Virus record (IMG/VR): IMGVR_UViG_3300033141_003726
Coordinates: 62,001 to 126,000 of that record
Direction: 5' to 3' (one strand)
DNA length: 64,000 bases
From: a virus
In this document: one piece after another, positions 27,615 through 35,461 of the stretch
Layout of the letters: each line of letters starts with the position of its first letter
Numbering within the stretch: position 1 is the stretch's first letter
Made by a program: the position numbers and the translations under genes
The notes under the pieces: generated by a model
The model's input: the letters and a program-made list of their open reading frames with translations, nothing else
Databases searched by the model: none
What the model was told of the DNA's origin: nothing

Positions 27615-28247
27615 TCACACCCCCATTACTTTTTTAAGAGTTTCTTCAACATTATTTCCGGGAATTACTCTATTAAAATTATACTTTTGAGACAAATACT
27701 CGTATGCAATTCTTACTCTTTGAATAGATTCTGTATCCATGTTTTCGTATATATCATTTACGTTTTTTTCTTCTTTTATATCAGCAATTTGAAAAGGGAA
27801 ATAAAATACCATATCAGGTTCAAGATTCAGAACTGATATTTTACTTAAAAAGTATGAAAGTTGTAAATCTTTATCCAGATCATATTTATATATAATTTGC
27901 TTCCCATACAATTGATAAGCAAATGTACTATACCACCACCGGTCACAAATTACGGTTTTCCCATCTTTTAAAGCGGGCAATACTATCTTAGTGACATGCT
28001 CTACTTTATCAGCAAGAAATAGAAAAAAATTTGTTAAATCATGAATTTGCCAACGCTTATCCTTGCATAAACTCCTAAGCAAGGGGGCTAAAATACCATA
28101 ATTATCATCCCCAGGTTGAAATGTAAATATCGCTTTAATTCCTGTATTATTTAAATATTTTACCATCGCTCTAGCAACAGATGTCTTGCCTGTTTTATCT
28201 ATTCCCTCGAATACTATTAGCTTATTTCTAAATTTATCTAGTTTCAT
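27615..28247 (-). CDS. tmk: Thymidylate kinase
   Basis: 210 residues, the usual length for dTMP kinase. The P loop is FEGIDKTGKTS (about residues 13-23), followed by a FQPGD segment in place of the common TREPG, and the DRWWYSTFAYQ motif that holds the DR of the dTMP site and the tyrosine/serine region. It phosphorylates dTMP to dTDP for phage DNA synthesis. Preceded by a GGGG site and a TA-rich stretch that could be a promoter. Confidence 0.85.
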   Translation of the reverse strand: MKLDKFRNKLIVFEGIDKTGKTSVARAMVKYLNNTGIKAIFTFQPGDDNYGILAPLLRSLCKDKRWQIHDLTNFFLFLADKVEHVTKIVLPALKDGKTVICDRWWYSTFAYQLYGKQIIYKYDLDKDLQLSYFLSKISVLNLEPDMVFYFPFQIADIKEEKNVNDIYENMDTESIQRVRIAYEYLSQKYNFNRVIPGNNVEETLKKVMGV

Positions 28248-28319
28248 CTATATTATTCCCCGTCTTTAAAAATGGCGCTATTCTTTAATAATAATAATAT
28301 ATACTTTTTTTAAAAAAAT
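28248..28319 (-). other. Intergenic A/T-rich region before thymidylate kinase
   Basis: The minus strand has TTTTTTTAAAAAAAG followed by TATATATTATTATTATT, then a GCGCC-containing stretch. A promoter is possible but not clear. No hairpin terminator is seen for the sugar operon that ends here. Confidence 0.3.
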
Positions 28320-29240
28320 TTAAACTAAGAAGTCAGGATATCCTCTGACAAAACATATTCTATCTAAACCAAATTCATCTATTATTTCCTGAAATCGCCT
28401 TCTAAAGGATACGCCACTTTTATACTTTGTGTATAGATCGCCTCCTCCGAAATCAAACCCTGATAAAAATATTTTGTCAAAACCTTCATACAATGCCTGT
28501 AAAATCCAAAAATACCCCGTATTACCTTTTCTATCATTATAGTAAAATACATTATTCCCTCTTGTACTATATAAACTAAACTTTTTACTTTTATAATTTT
28601 GTATTTCTCTAAAAAGTTTCTTATCCAATACTCCAATACGAGTAAATGGCAAATCTTCTTTATATGCATGGTTACACCCCCATAGCTCGCCTTTCCAATT
28701 TTGTATAAAAGAAATATCAGGCTCCTCTGTCCTGGTTACCCCGTTACCTAAAATGAGCACCTTATTAGAGAAATCATTATATATGGTTTCCCCATACAAT
28801 TTTACTTCTTCTTGTATAATTCCATCATAATCATTCTCTATAAAATATATATTATCACTAAAATTAAAATCATGAGATAGCTTCTGTAAATCCCGTATCC
28901 AGTTAGCTTTATTCTTCTTTTCGTGATTGGTTCTTCCTAGGTTAATTCCGCAAATATAGATATTCTTATATTCCTCGGTTAATGCATGATAAATGGCAAA
29001 AGAAAATAAATTGAGATTAGAACCATCCGTATTACATAATATATCAAAATTTTTACCAAATTCTCTTTTATACTCCTGCGCTTTAAACAAGCCAAGATTA
29101 TCTACAAATATTTTACTAAATTGAATTGATTTATCTAGAAAACGAAAATTGAATCCCCATATTTCCTCTTTCCATTCTTTAACAAATTGTTTAGATTCTT
29201 TACATAGATTATCGTTGCCGAGAATTAGGATACTTTTCAT
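28320..29240 (-). CDS. Sialyltransferase-like two-domain protein 3
   Basis: 306 residues, built from two related halves. Each half starts with a strand-plus-loop motif (SILILGNDNLCKES; KVLILGNGVTRTEE), has an IW/LWGC-N segment, and ends with a G-hydrophobic-N/D motif (ICGINLGR; LSGFDFGGG). This G-N-G-x-S...G-x-D-F pattern is like that of GT42/DUF115-type sialyltransferase-like proteins. It is the last of three such genes in a row and overlaps the previous one by four bases. The N-terminal half is shorter and has a changed motif, so it may be inactive. Acceptor and donor are unknown. Confidence 0.5.
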   Translation of the reverse strand: MKSILILGNDNLCKESKQFVKEWKEEIWGFNFRFLDKSIQFSKIFVDNLGLFKAQEYKREFGKNFDILCNTDGSNLNLFSFAIYHALTEEYKNIYICGINLGRTNHEKKNKANWIRDLQKLSHDFNFSDNIYFIENDYDGIIQEEVKLYGETIYNDFSNKVLILGNGVTRTEEPDISFIQNWKGELWGCNHAYKEDLPFTRIGVLDKKLFREIQNYKSKKFSLYSTRGNNVFYYNDRKGNTGYFWILQALYEGFDKIFLSGFDFGGGDLYTKYKSGVSFRRRFQEIIDEFGLDRICFVRGYPDFLV

Positions 29241-30394
29241 ATTAAAAAATCGGGCTGTTTTCCAATGAATGACATATTCTTAATCCCAAATTCTTTACTA
29301 ACAGATAAAAACTGTTTTTTAAATAGCGCCCCATTTTGTTCACTGGAATTATAAATATTTGAATTATCAAAATCAAATCCTCCTAAAACAATCTCTTCAA
29401 ATTCTTCATAAATAGCCTGTAAAACAAGAAGAATTCCTGTACTCCAATTTCTCTGTTCTTTGAATAGAAAGACTCCCAATTGCTTATTTTCATATTCTTC
29501 AAATCCATCAAACTTTAAAGTAAATATATCATAATCATAATTATTGTTAAGCTTATATTGAAGCGCCTTATCAACCATATATTTTTCTCTACAGCCAACT
29601 GCTTTAATAGTCCTTACATTTTCCACTTCTCTATATGCTTCATTACATACCCATATCCTATGTCGCCACTTATTTATAAATTTTTTAACTGATGGTTGTA
29701 GACGAGATTTGCCATTCCCCAATATTAAAACTTTTTCATTTAATACAATATGAGCGTTCTTATTATTTACCTCAAGATGATTTATCCCCTTTAAATACAA
29801 TTTTGCATAATAATCTGAAGGCTCATCACTCATAATAAAAGGCTTATGATCCTTCCCTATAAATATTACTTTATCCAGTCCAAGCTCATCTCGTATAAGT
29901 CGCCAATTCCTTACCCATTTCTCCTTATTCTTTATATGATGATTTTGTACATATATATCTTTTCCACCTAGATCAAATCCAATTACATAAATTTTATCAT
30001 ATCCTTTTATTATAGCCCTTGCTACCAAGGTACTGCCAGAGTCTTTAATAAATAATCCAGGAATATCAATCATTTCTACACCCGGAAGCGTTTTAGCTTT
30101 TGGATTTTTTCCAAATATGCGATATTTACCCCCGTATCTTTTTTTATATTCTACAATTTCTTTTAATGCCGATATATCGCCAATTATTAAATCTAATCTT
30201 GGAAGCGAACCGTTATAGTATTCTAAATAAGCTGAATTACAGGCCCAAATTTCCCCGCTCCATTTTTGTATAAAATCCTGATGTTCTAATCTTGATATTC
30301 CATTTCCAACAATAAGCACTTCTTTTATTTTTTTTATAGAATTCTGGTGGCTGTTATTTAAATTTTTATTTTCAATAATTGAAGGATTTTTCAT
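29237..30394 (-). CDS. Sialyltransferase-like two-domain protein 2
   Basis: 385 residues, again two copies of one Rossmann-like unit. The N-terminal copy has VLIVGNGISRLEHQDFI and VIGFDLGGKDIYV; the C-terminal copy has VLILGNGKSRLQPSV and VLGGFDFDNSNIY. The N-terminal half is very similar to that of the gene at 30391 (shared RLEHQDFIQKW and the KDSGSTLV region). I infer glycosyltransferases acting with the CMP-sugar synthetase gene upstream. They could also be DUF115-type proteins with another role. Confidence 0.5.
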   Translation of the reverse strand: MKNPSIIENKNLNNSHQNSIKKIKEVLIVGNGISRLEHQDFIQKWSGEIWACNSAYLEYYNGSLPRLDLIIGDISALKEIVEYKKRYGGKYRIFGKNPKAKTLPGVEMIDIPGLFIKDSGSTLVARAIIKGYDKIYVIGFDLGGKDIYVQNHHIKNKEKWVRNWRLIRDELGLDKVIFIGKDHKPFIMSDEPSDYYAKLYLKGINHLEVNNKNAHIVLNEKVLILGNGKSRLQPSVKKFINKWRHRIWVCNEAYREVENVRTIKAVGCREKYMVDKALQYKLNNNYDYDIFTLKFDGFEEYENKQLGVFLFKEQRNWSTGILLVLQAIYEEFEEIVLGGFDFDNSNIYNSSEQNGALFKKQFLSVSKEFGIKNMSFIGKQPDFLI

Positions 30395-31503
30395 GCTATA
30401 TATTTTTCTCTATTTAAGAATTTTGGTTGCCCCTCAACAAATTTAATTTTATTTACATTAAACCAGCATCTTATTAAATTCATCTGTTTTCTATACGTTA
30501 GCCCTTCTACCGCCCTGTTCTTATAGATATGATCTCCCCCAAAATCAAAACCACTTAACCATATCATATCATACTCTTCATACAAAGCTTGTACTAAAAG
30601 AAGCATGCCCGTTTTAAAAGAATTAGTATAAAACAGCTTAACATCTTTGTTGACTTTTTCTATAGTATAAACATCATAATCAAGATTATGCTTCTCTTTA
30701 AACTCAAGCATATCAAAAACTAAATGCGTAAACCTGGTTCCTACTCTATCAATTCTATTAAGATTATTATATTCTCTGTAATATGCATCATTACAAACCC
30801 ATATTTCTTCTCTCCAATTTTTTATAAATCTTCTATTAAGAGAATTCTCTCTACTTCTTCCATTTCCTAAAATAAGCACGTTATTAGTTCTTTTAACATT
30901 CTCTTCTTGATAACTTTTTACAGGATAATTAACAAAAAAGTTTTCTTTTAAATGATCTTCTCCATTCATATATTTTCTAGCATAACTATTTATAGGCATC
31001 TCACTTAATATGAAAGGCTTATGATCTATTCCCACAAAATGAATTCTTTCTAATCCAAACACCCTTGCTATTTTTCTCCAATTATCCACCCATTTACTTT
31101 TATTTCTTCTTTCATGATTTTTTACATATATATCTTTTCCGCCCAGATCAAATCCTACTAAAAATATCTTACCATAATTTTCATATAATGCCTTTACAAC
31201 AAGCGTTGACCCGGAATCTTTAATATATCTTTCTGGAATTTCAACTTTTTTTACTTCTGGTATACTTAATGCTTTTGTATTTTTACATAATAATTTATAA
31301 TTTAATTTATATCTTTTTTTAGCTCTATAAGCTTCTTTTAATGCATCCTTATCTCCTATTAGAATATCTATTCTTGGAATTTTTTTATCAATCAGGTCTT
31401 TAAAAGCCCAATTGCAAGTCCAAATTTCTCCTTGCCATTTTTGTATAAAATCCTGATGTTCTAATCTTGATATTCCGTTACCTATAATAAGAACTTCTTT
31501 CAC
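30391..31503 (-). CDS. Sialyltransferase-like two-domain protein 1
   Basis: 370 residues. N-terminal unit: EVLIIGNGISRLEHQDFI, then IWTCNWAF, IKDSGSTLVVKAL and LVGFDLGGKD. C-terminal unit: VLILGNGRSRENS, IWVCNDAY, GMLLLVQAL and LSGFDFGGD. The G-N-G-x-S loop and the G-F-D-F/L motif parallel the CMP-binding loop and second motif of GT42 enzymes such as Cst-II. The gene starts in an overlap with the stop of the NeuA-like gene (four bases), so enzyme and donor synthesis are coupled. Confidence 0.5.
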   Translation of the reverse strand: MKEVLIIGNGISRLEHQDFIQKWQGEIWTCNWAFKDLIDKKIPRIDILIGDKDALKEAYRAKKRYKLNYKLLCKNTKALSIPEVKKVEIPERYIKDSGSTLVVKALYENYGKIFLVGFDLGGKDIYVKNHERRNKSKWVDNWRKIARVFGLERIHFVGIDHKPFILSEMPINSYARKYMNGEDHLKENFFVNYPVKSYQEENVKRTNNVLILGNGRSRENSLNRRFIKNWREEIWVCNDAYYREYNNLNRIDRVGTRFTHLVFDMLEFKEKHNLDYDVYTIEKVNKDVKLFYTNSFKTGMLLLVQALYEEYDMIWLSGFDFGGDHIYKNRAVEGLTYRKQMNLIRCWFNVNKIKFVEGQPKFLNREKYIA

Positions 31504-32213
31504 TTAAATTTCTCCTTTAGCAATAATTCAACAATTCTAAAGTCCGTCTTTACATCTATTTCAAAATGGGTATAATAGTCCATTATAAAAAGCCCAACCG
31601 GATCAGTTAACCTGTTTTTTGATTTAATAATATTACTAATCGTGTTTATATACATAGCCCCGTTTTCCATATAAATGTTATTTTTGTAAAAACGCTTCTC
31701 TTGCCTTAAAGGCCTAGATTTAAAATCATAATTCAAGGGAATAGCCCGAGATTTTTGATATTTATGGGAAAAACTTTCAGTCCATAAAAACCTGTGATTT
31801 AGATCCGCTACTGATAACATTGAATTGTATGACCCCTTTTCATATTCATCAATCATTTTATTAACATCCTTATAATTAAGCAAAGGATTAGTAGCTTGGA
31901 CAAGTATAAAAACGTCTTCATTATTTTCGTATCCTTTTCCCAAATACTCCAATATAGCATCCTCGGTTGTTGAATTATCTTGTGCATTTTTATGTTCCCT
32001 ATCATAAAAGATAATTTTATTAAATTGAAATTTTTTTATTATTAATTTATATTCTTCCGAATCGATTGCAACTATTATTTTATTAACTTTACTTTGCTGT
32101 AGAGCACTTAAAACCCAATATACTAGAGGTCTATGATTAATCTTTTTTATATTCTTATCTTTTATTCCTTTACTGCCACTTCTTATAGGAACAAACGATA
32201 TTATATTATTCAT
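31500..32213 (-). CDS. neuA: CMP-sialic acid synthetase-like cytidylyltransferase (NeuA-like)
   Basis: 237 residues, the length of bacterial NeuA. The nucleotide-binding P loop is VPIRSGSKGIKDKNIK (family A-R-x-G-S-K-x-I-x-x-K-N). Further family marks are IIVAIDSEEY, VQATNPLL and a late FEIDVKTDF strand with the aspartates that bind metal. It activates a nonulosonic acid (sialic, legionaminic or similar) with CTP. Which sugar cannot be told. The ATG has no ribosome site; TGACTAAT lies exactly five bases before it. The NeuB partner is at 39536-40390 in the same cluster. Confidence 0.8.
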   Translation of the reverse strand: MNNIISFVPIRSGSKGIKDKNIKKINHRPLVYWVLSALQQSKVNKIIVAIDSEEYKLIIKKFQFNKIIFYDREHKNAQDNSTTEDAILEYLGKGYENNEDVFILVQATNPLLNYKDVNKMIDEYEKGSYNSMLSVADLNHRFLWTESFSHKYQKSRAIPLNYDFKSRPLRQEKRFYKNNIYMENGAMYINTISNIIKSKNRLTDPVGLFIMDYYTHFEIDVKTDFRIVELLLKEKFK

Positions 32214-32226
32214 ATAATATTAGTCA
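32214..32226 (-). promoter_or_regulatory. TNACTAAT motif five bases before the neuA-like ATG
   Basis: On the minus strand TGACTAAT (32226-32219) is followed by ATTAT and the ATG at 32213. No ribosome site is present. Suggests a separate transcription start for the neuA-sialyltransferase block. Confidence 0.5.
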
Positions 32227-32227
32227 C

Positions 32228-32830
32228 TTAAAAAATATAATCAAATCTTTCTAAATCATCAGCATATAAAGTACTAACTATATCAACAGATTTTTTATCG
32301 TAATATTCTTTATAATTTTTTCTTCGTGGCGCTCCGAAACTTTTATTAATCTGTTTAGGCTGTGGTATTCCTATTAAATCAAATATGTGGCGTATTTCTT
32401 TTTCAAAGTTTTCAAATCTTGCAATATAATCATAATTTTTACTACCTTTAGGAATTGCAAACCAACGTAACTGCGGTACATAGTGTATTTTATGTAAAGA
32501 CTCTTTTAATTGAGTTTGAATAAAATCGTTAAAATCTTTTTTTATAGCACTAAATACTTTATTGTCATTTAAATCTTTTTGAGAAAGTGAACCTCTGTTT
32601 GCCCGTGACCAATACGAAACAAGTCTATCAAAAGGATTTCTTACAATAGTAAACGTAAAGTATTTATCCCATTTTTTGGGGTACGCTTGTATGTATCGAA
32701 TTGGGAAGGCATGTCTCCCACCTACTTCTTTTGGATTTATGACCATATTTTCATCAAATAATGCATTTATCGTATGCCCTCCAGTACGAGGAATACTTAC
32801 AAAAATCGTCTTGTACTTATCACTTACCAT
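32228..32830 (-). CDS. Sulfotransferase family protein
   Basis: 200 residues from ATG 32830. The PAPS-binding signatures are clear: the 5'-phosphosulfate loop FVSIPRTGGHTINALF near the start and the 3'-phosphate motif FTIVRNPFDRLVSYW about residue 70. The end resembles Sulfotransfer_2 proteins, including a late YDYIARFENFEKE segment. It would transfer sulfate to a sugar or other hydroxyl. The frame is open upstream to 32965, but that part is the out-of-frame remnant of another gene, so the later start is preferred; its ribosome site (GAGAG) is weak. Confidence 0.75.
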   Translation of the reverse strand: MVSDKYKTIFVSIPRTGGHTINALFDENMVINPKEVGGRHAFPIRYIQAYPKKWDKYFTFTIVRNPFDRLVSYWSRANRGSLSQKDLNDNKVFSAIKKDFNDFIQTQLKESLHKIHYVPQLRWFAIPKGSKNYDYIARFENFEKEIRHIFDLIGIPQPKQINKSFGAPRRKNYKEYYDKKSVDIVSTLYADDLERFDYIF

Positions 32831-32834
32831 ATTA

Positions 32835-33035
32835 TTATACTCTCGTTGTTTGTAATATGAAGAACCCATGCCCATTAGGCCAGCTTTTATAATTATCTTT
32901 ATATCTACACCCTTGTACACCCCCCCAAGAAATATCATCCCAAAAGATAAATATCTTATCCACATAATCAGTTATCGAATTTATAGACTGCTGGACAAAA
33001 TCTTCCCCATAAAGACATCTATATATTGCTATCAA
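32835..33035 (-). pseudogene. Remnant of a glycosyltransferase gene
   Basis: A 66-residue frame beginning with TTG reads IAIYRCLYGEDFVQQSINSI, then a DYVDKIFIFWDD segment, the start of a family of glycosyltransferase-like proteins normally several times longer. After ISWGG, at a run of seven G, the reading frame loses its family character, and the other frame (VYKGVDIK) continues more plausibly and stays open into the sulfotransferase. A frameshift plus deletion is the simplest reading. Confidence 0.5.
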
Positions 33036-33723
33036 AATTCTTAATAAACTCCTTTAATTTTTCAGCATCCCGTATTCTTTCCCATTCTTTCTCTCTATAT
33101 AATGCTTTTACTTTATCTCGTTTTCTTCTCGCCCTTTGATCTCTATATGTGTCATCCAACTCTGACTTACCCACACTGAAATGTAAATGCTCTATATACA
33201 GATCAGGTATATATACAAGCCTATCTATTCTTTTTGCTAAATCAGTAAGCCAAGTATCGTTATAATCTGCACTAAAGTAGGGAGGTACAAAATATCCTAC
33301 TGTTTCTATCCAATTTTTATGAATAAAGCCATGGGTTCCTAACTCCCCACTATCTACAATTCCATCTCTACCGTATACGAATAAAATTTTATCAGGATAT
33401 TTTTCAAATTCGCTTTTAACAATTCTATCCCATTCTTTTGTTTTATAAACAAGATCATCTCCTGCATGATGATAAATAGGACCTGTTGCTTTTCTGTAGC
33501 ATTCATTCCACATATTACTAAGTACAATCCTTTCACCAATAATGAATTTTATATTATAATTTTTTTGCAATTCTAGTGCTTTATCTCTTGATCTTTTATC
33601 GTCATTATCAATATAAAAAACAATTTCAACACTATTAGAATCCTCTGCTTTAGAAAATGCTGAATTGCATAATCTTTCCATTCCTGACGGTCTGTTTCTT
33701 GTTGGCACTAGTAAACTAATCAA
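33019..33723 (-). CDS. Glycosyltransferase family 2-like protein
   Basis: 234 residues with a GT-A start: ISLLVPTRNRP for the nucleotide-binding strand, IVFYIDNDDKRS, and an acidic metal-binding GDDLVY after IYHHA. A HGFIHKNWIETVGYF segment and a late DLYIEHLHF strand match GT2-like phage and bacterial proteins. It belongs to the sugar operon, four bases before the next gene. Substrate unknown. Confidence 0.65.
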   Translation of the reverse strand: MISLLVPTRNRPSGMERLCNSAFSKAEDSNSVEIVFYIDNDDKRSRDKALELQKNYNIKFIIGERIVLSNMWNECYRKATGPIYHHAGDDLVYKTKEWDRIVKSEFEKYPDKILFVYGRDGIVDSGELGTHGFIHKNWIETVGYFVPPYFSADYNDTWLTDLAKRIDRLVYIPDLYIEHLHFSVGKSELDDTYRDQRARRKRDKVKALYREKEWERIRDAEKLKEFIKNFDSNI

Positions 33724-33727
33724 CTTT

Positions 33728-34303
33728 TTACTCTCCTATTCTAATTATTTCCACTCCGGGCTGATCTTTTATATATCTCCAGGGGTCAAGAATACAAGAG
33801 CCTTTTGGAAAAGAATATGTTCCAAATTCTTTATGTCTTGTTCCAATAAAATAGATAGCTGGCTCTTGTAATGGAGGGGGACTTTTATCAATATACGGAT
33901 CATACATTTGAGCATCTATATCTTTTTCCCTTAGTATATTCTTTAAAAGGATAGCGGGGCTACCAACTTCTAAATTAGTCTGTTCTTTAAACGCTTTTCC
34001 TAAAATAATTACGGGCAAATCCAACTGCTCTTTCTTTTCTTTTACTAATTCTGCCAACCATTCAGTTTGTTTTTCTCTGCAAAGCATAATATTTTCAAAC
34101 CAATCGTACGAAAGATTAAGTTTTCTAGAAAGCCATGAAAGAGCTATATTATCACGGGGATGACAATTATGCGAAACAATATTAGATTTTTTCTCTATCC
34201 AAAATAAATCATCATTATTCTGATGATTTGGAAATAACTCTAAATTATACACATCCCCTTCATAATATAATGTTTCAATTTTTTTAATATTCTTTTTTTT
34301 CAT
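33728..34303 (-). CDS. C-terminal half of a split-intein nucleotide-sugar dehydrogenase
   Basis: 191 residues from ATG 34303, which has its own ribosome site (AGGAG nine bases upstream). Residues 1-46 are a C-intein: IKKIETLYYEGDVYNLEL matches intein block F, and the end NIVSHN is block G with the catalytic His-Asn. The next residue is Cys47, the +1 nucleophile, opening CHPRDNIALSWL, which is the catalytic cysteine motif of UDP-glucose dehydrogenase-type enzymes. The rest is the dehydrogenase C-terminal domain (VIILGKAFKEQTNLEVGSP, then QMYDPYID). It cannot be active alone; it must be joined in trans to the product of the gene at 34334-35461. Confidence 0.88.
   Translation of the reverse strand: MKKKNIKKIETLYYEGDVYNLELFPNHQNNDDLFWIEKKSNIVSHNCHPRDNIALSWLSRKLNLSYDWFENIMLCREKQTEWLAELVKEKKEQLDLPVIILGKAFKEQTNLEVGSPAILLKNILREKDIDAQMYDPYIDKSPPPLQEPAIYFIGTRHKEFGTYSFPKGSCILDPWRYIKDQPGVEIIRIGE
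34166..34303 (-). other. C-intein (46 residues)
   Basis: Codes for the C-terminal intein fragment, from the ATG to the terminal Asn at 34168-34166. The following codon TGT (34165-34163) is Cys +1. The fragment keeps the block F and G residues needed for splicing (H-N end). Confidence 0.85.
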
Positions 34304-34333
34304 ATTTTAACACTCCTATTAGCTAATCTTCTT

Positions 34334-35461
34334 TTAATTTCTATTATCATAATATAATTTATCCGTTTGTTTTACTTTATCTGCTCGAATAATTTCCATT
34401 TTACCATTCCTAAATACAGGAATTAAATGATCCTCAGTACAAATAAATTCTTCATCCTGAACAGAGAATTTATACAATTTGCCTTTATATTTTCTTTTAG
34501 TTACGTCTTTTATTAATTTTTCTTCTTTTTCAGAACAATCGCTATTAATAGATTCTATAAAAAATTTTTTATTTTCTGATGAGTGGAAAATCTCATAGAA
34601 ATCCCCTATAGTAAATATTTCATTATTAACTTTTATTTTTGAATCATATAAAACACATCCTCCACCATCTCCCATTCCGCCCCTCATATATTTATTTGAT
34701 ATAATTCTATCAGTTGCAAGTGAAAGAGCCCTAGTTACTTCATCTACATTTGTATTTGGAGTCTTATGACATATCTCCATAACGGTATTCATCATAACTA
34801 TTTTTGTCGATATCGCAGTGTTATAAACCACTTTTATAAGCTCTGCATTTTCTATTGTTGTTTCAAATACAGGACGATCATGTAAAGTTTTATAAAAAAG
34901 TTTTACTGTTTCTTTCGCTGCAAAACTATCAGTTCCTAATAATACAAACTCGGGGTTCATAAAATCGGGTATTGTGGTTCCCATAGCTATAAAGAAAGGA
35001 TTATAACATAGATCTATATAAGGAGACATAAACGGACGAATTTCTCTTTCAATAGTCCCTGGTAACACTGTTGAAATAATAACCACAATTTTATGTCTTT
35101 TTATTTTATTTAATTCCTCTGAAAGTTGTATTACTGATTCTTTTAAGTAACTATAGTCAAAATCTTTTCTTTCATCCGGTAATCTTGTAATTCCTTCATA
35201 TTTTTCAGCATGAGGCGTTTGTACAGCAATAAAAATTATATCAGAACGCCCCGCTACATCCTTAATTGGTAATATCTTGATATTACTATTATCGAGTAGC
35301 TCTTGAGCCCCCTCTTCTCTATATGGAATTTTTTTATCTTTTATAATTTCTTTAACTTTCTCGGAAGGATCATATCCCACTACTGAATGGCGCCCAAATT
35401 TTTCTATTGCTAAAGCGCAAGGTAGCCCCAACTTTCCAAGACCTAAAAATCCTATATTCAT
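34334..35461 (-). CDS. N-terminal half of a split-intein nucleotide-sugar dehydrogenase
   Basis: 375 residues. Residues 1-268 are the NAD-binding and middle domain of a UDP-glucose/UDP-ManNAc dehydrogenase: IGFLGLGKLGLPCALAIEK Rossmann start, IFIAVQTPHAE, VVIISTVLPGT and the ENAELIKVVYNTAIS helix. It stops at GGMGDGGG, just short of the catalytic cysteine. Residues 269-375 are an N-intein: CVLYDSKIKV (block A, Cys1) and ICTEDHLIPV (block B T-x-x-H). The reading frame ends in TAA 30 bases before the partner gene. Splicing would give a 413-residue enzyme with the motif GGGCHPRD, the normal size for this family. The product would be a UDP-uronic acid. Confidence 0.88.
   Translation of the reverse strand: MNIGFLGLGKLGLPCALAIEKFGRHSVVGYDPSEKVKEIIKDKKIPYREEGAQELLDNSNIKILPIKDVAGRSDIIFIAVQTPHAEKYEGITRLPDERKDFDYSYLKESVIQLSEELNKIKRHKIVVIISTVLPGTIEREIRPFMSPYIDLCYNPFFIAMGTTIPDFMNPEFVLLGTDSFAAKETVKLFYKTLHDRPVFETTIENAELIKVVYNTAISTKIVMMNTVMEICHKTPNTNVDEVTRALSLATDRIISNKYMRGGMGDGGGCVLYDSKIKVNNEIFTIGDFYEIFHSSENKKFFIESINSDCSEKEEKLIKDVTKRKYKGKLYKFSVQDEEFICTEDHLIPVFRNGKMEIIRADKVKQTDKLYYDNRN
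34337..34657 (-). other. N-intein (107 residues)
   Basis: From Cys1 (TGT at 34657-34655) to the last codon before the stop. Block A and block B are both intact. There is no homing endonuclease domain between the halves; the gap is 30 bases and holds only a ribosome site. Confidence 0.85.

Noticed and set aside
32921-32929. Phase-variable G7 run
   Set aside because: Runs of seven G or C also occur in the giant fibre (near 10658), the clamp gene (near 61191) and the winged-helix gene (near 62761), where they simply code for Gly-Gly. The run is too short and too common here to claim phase variation.
34304-34333. Frameshift in a single dehydrogenase gene
   Set aside because: The downstream half has its own ribosome site and ATG, the upstream half ends in a normal stop, and both sides carry matching intein ends, so this is a split intein.
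34166-34657. Homing endonuclease within the intein
   Set aside because: The halves together have only 153 residues and no LAGLIDADG or HNH motif.
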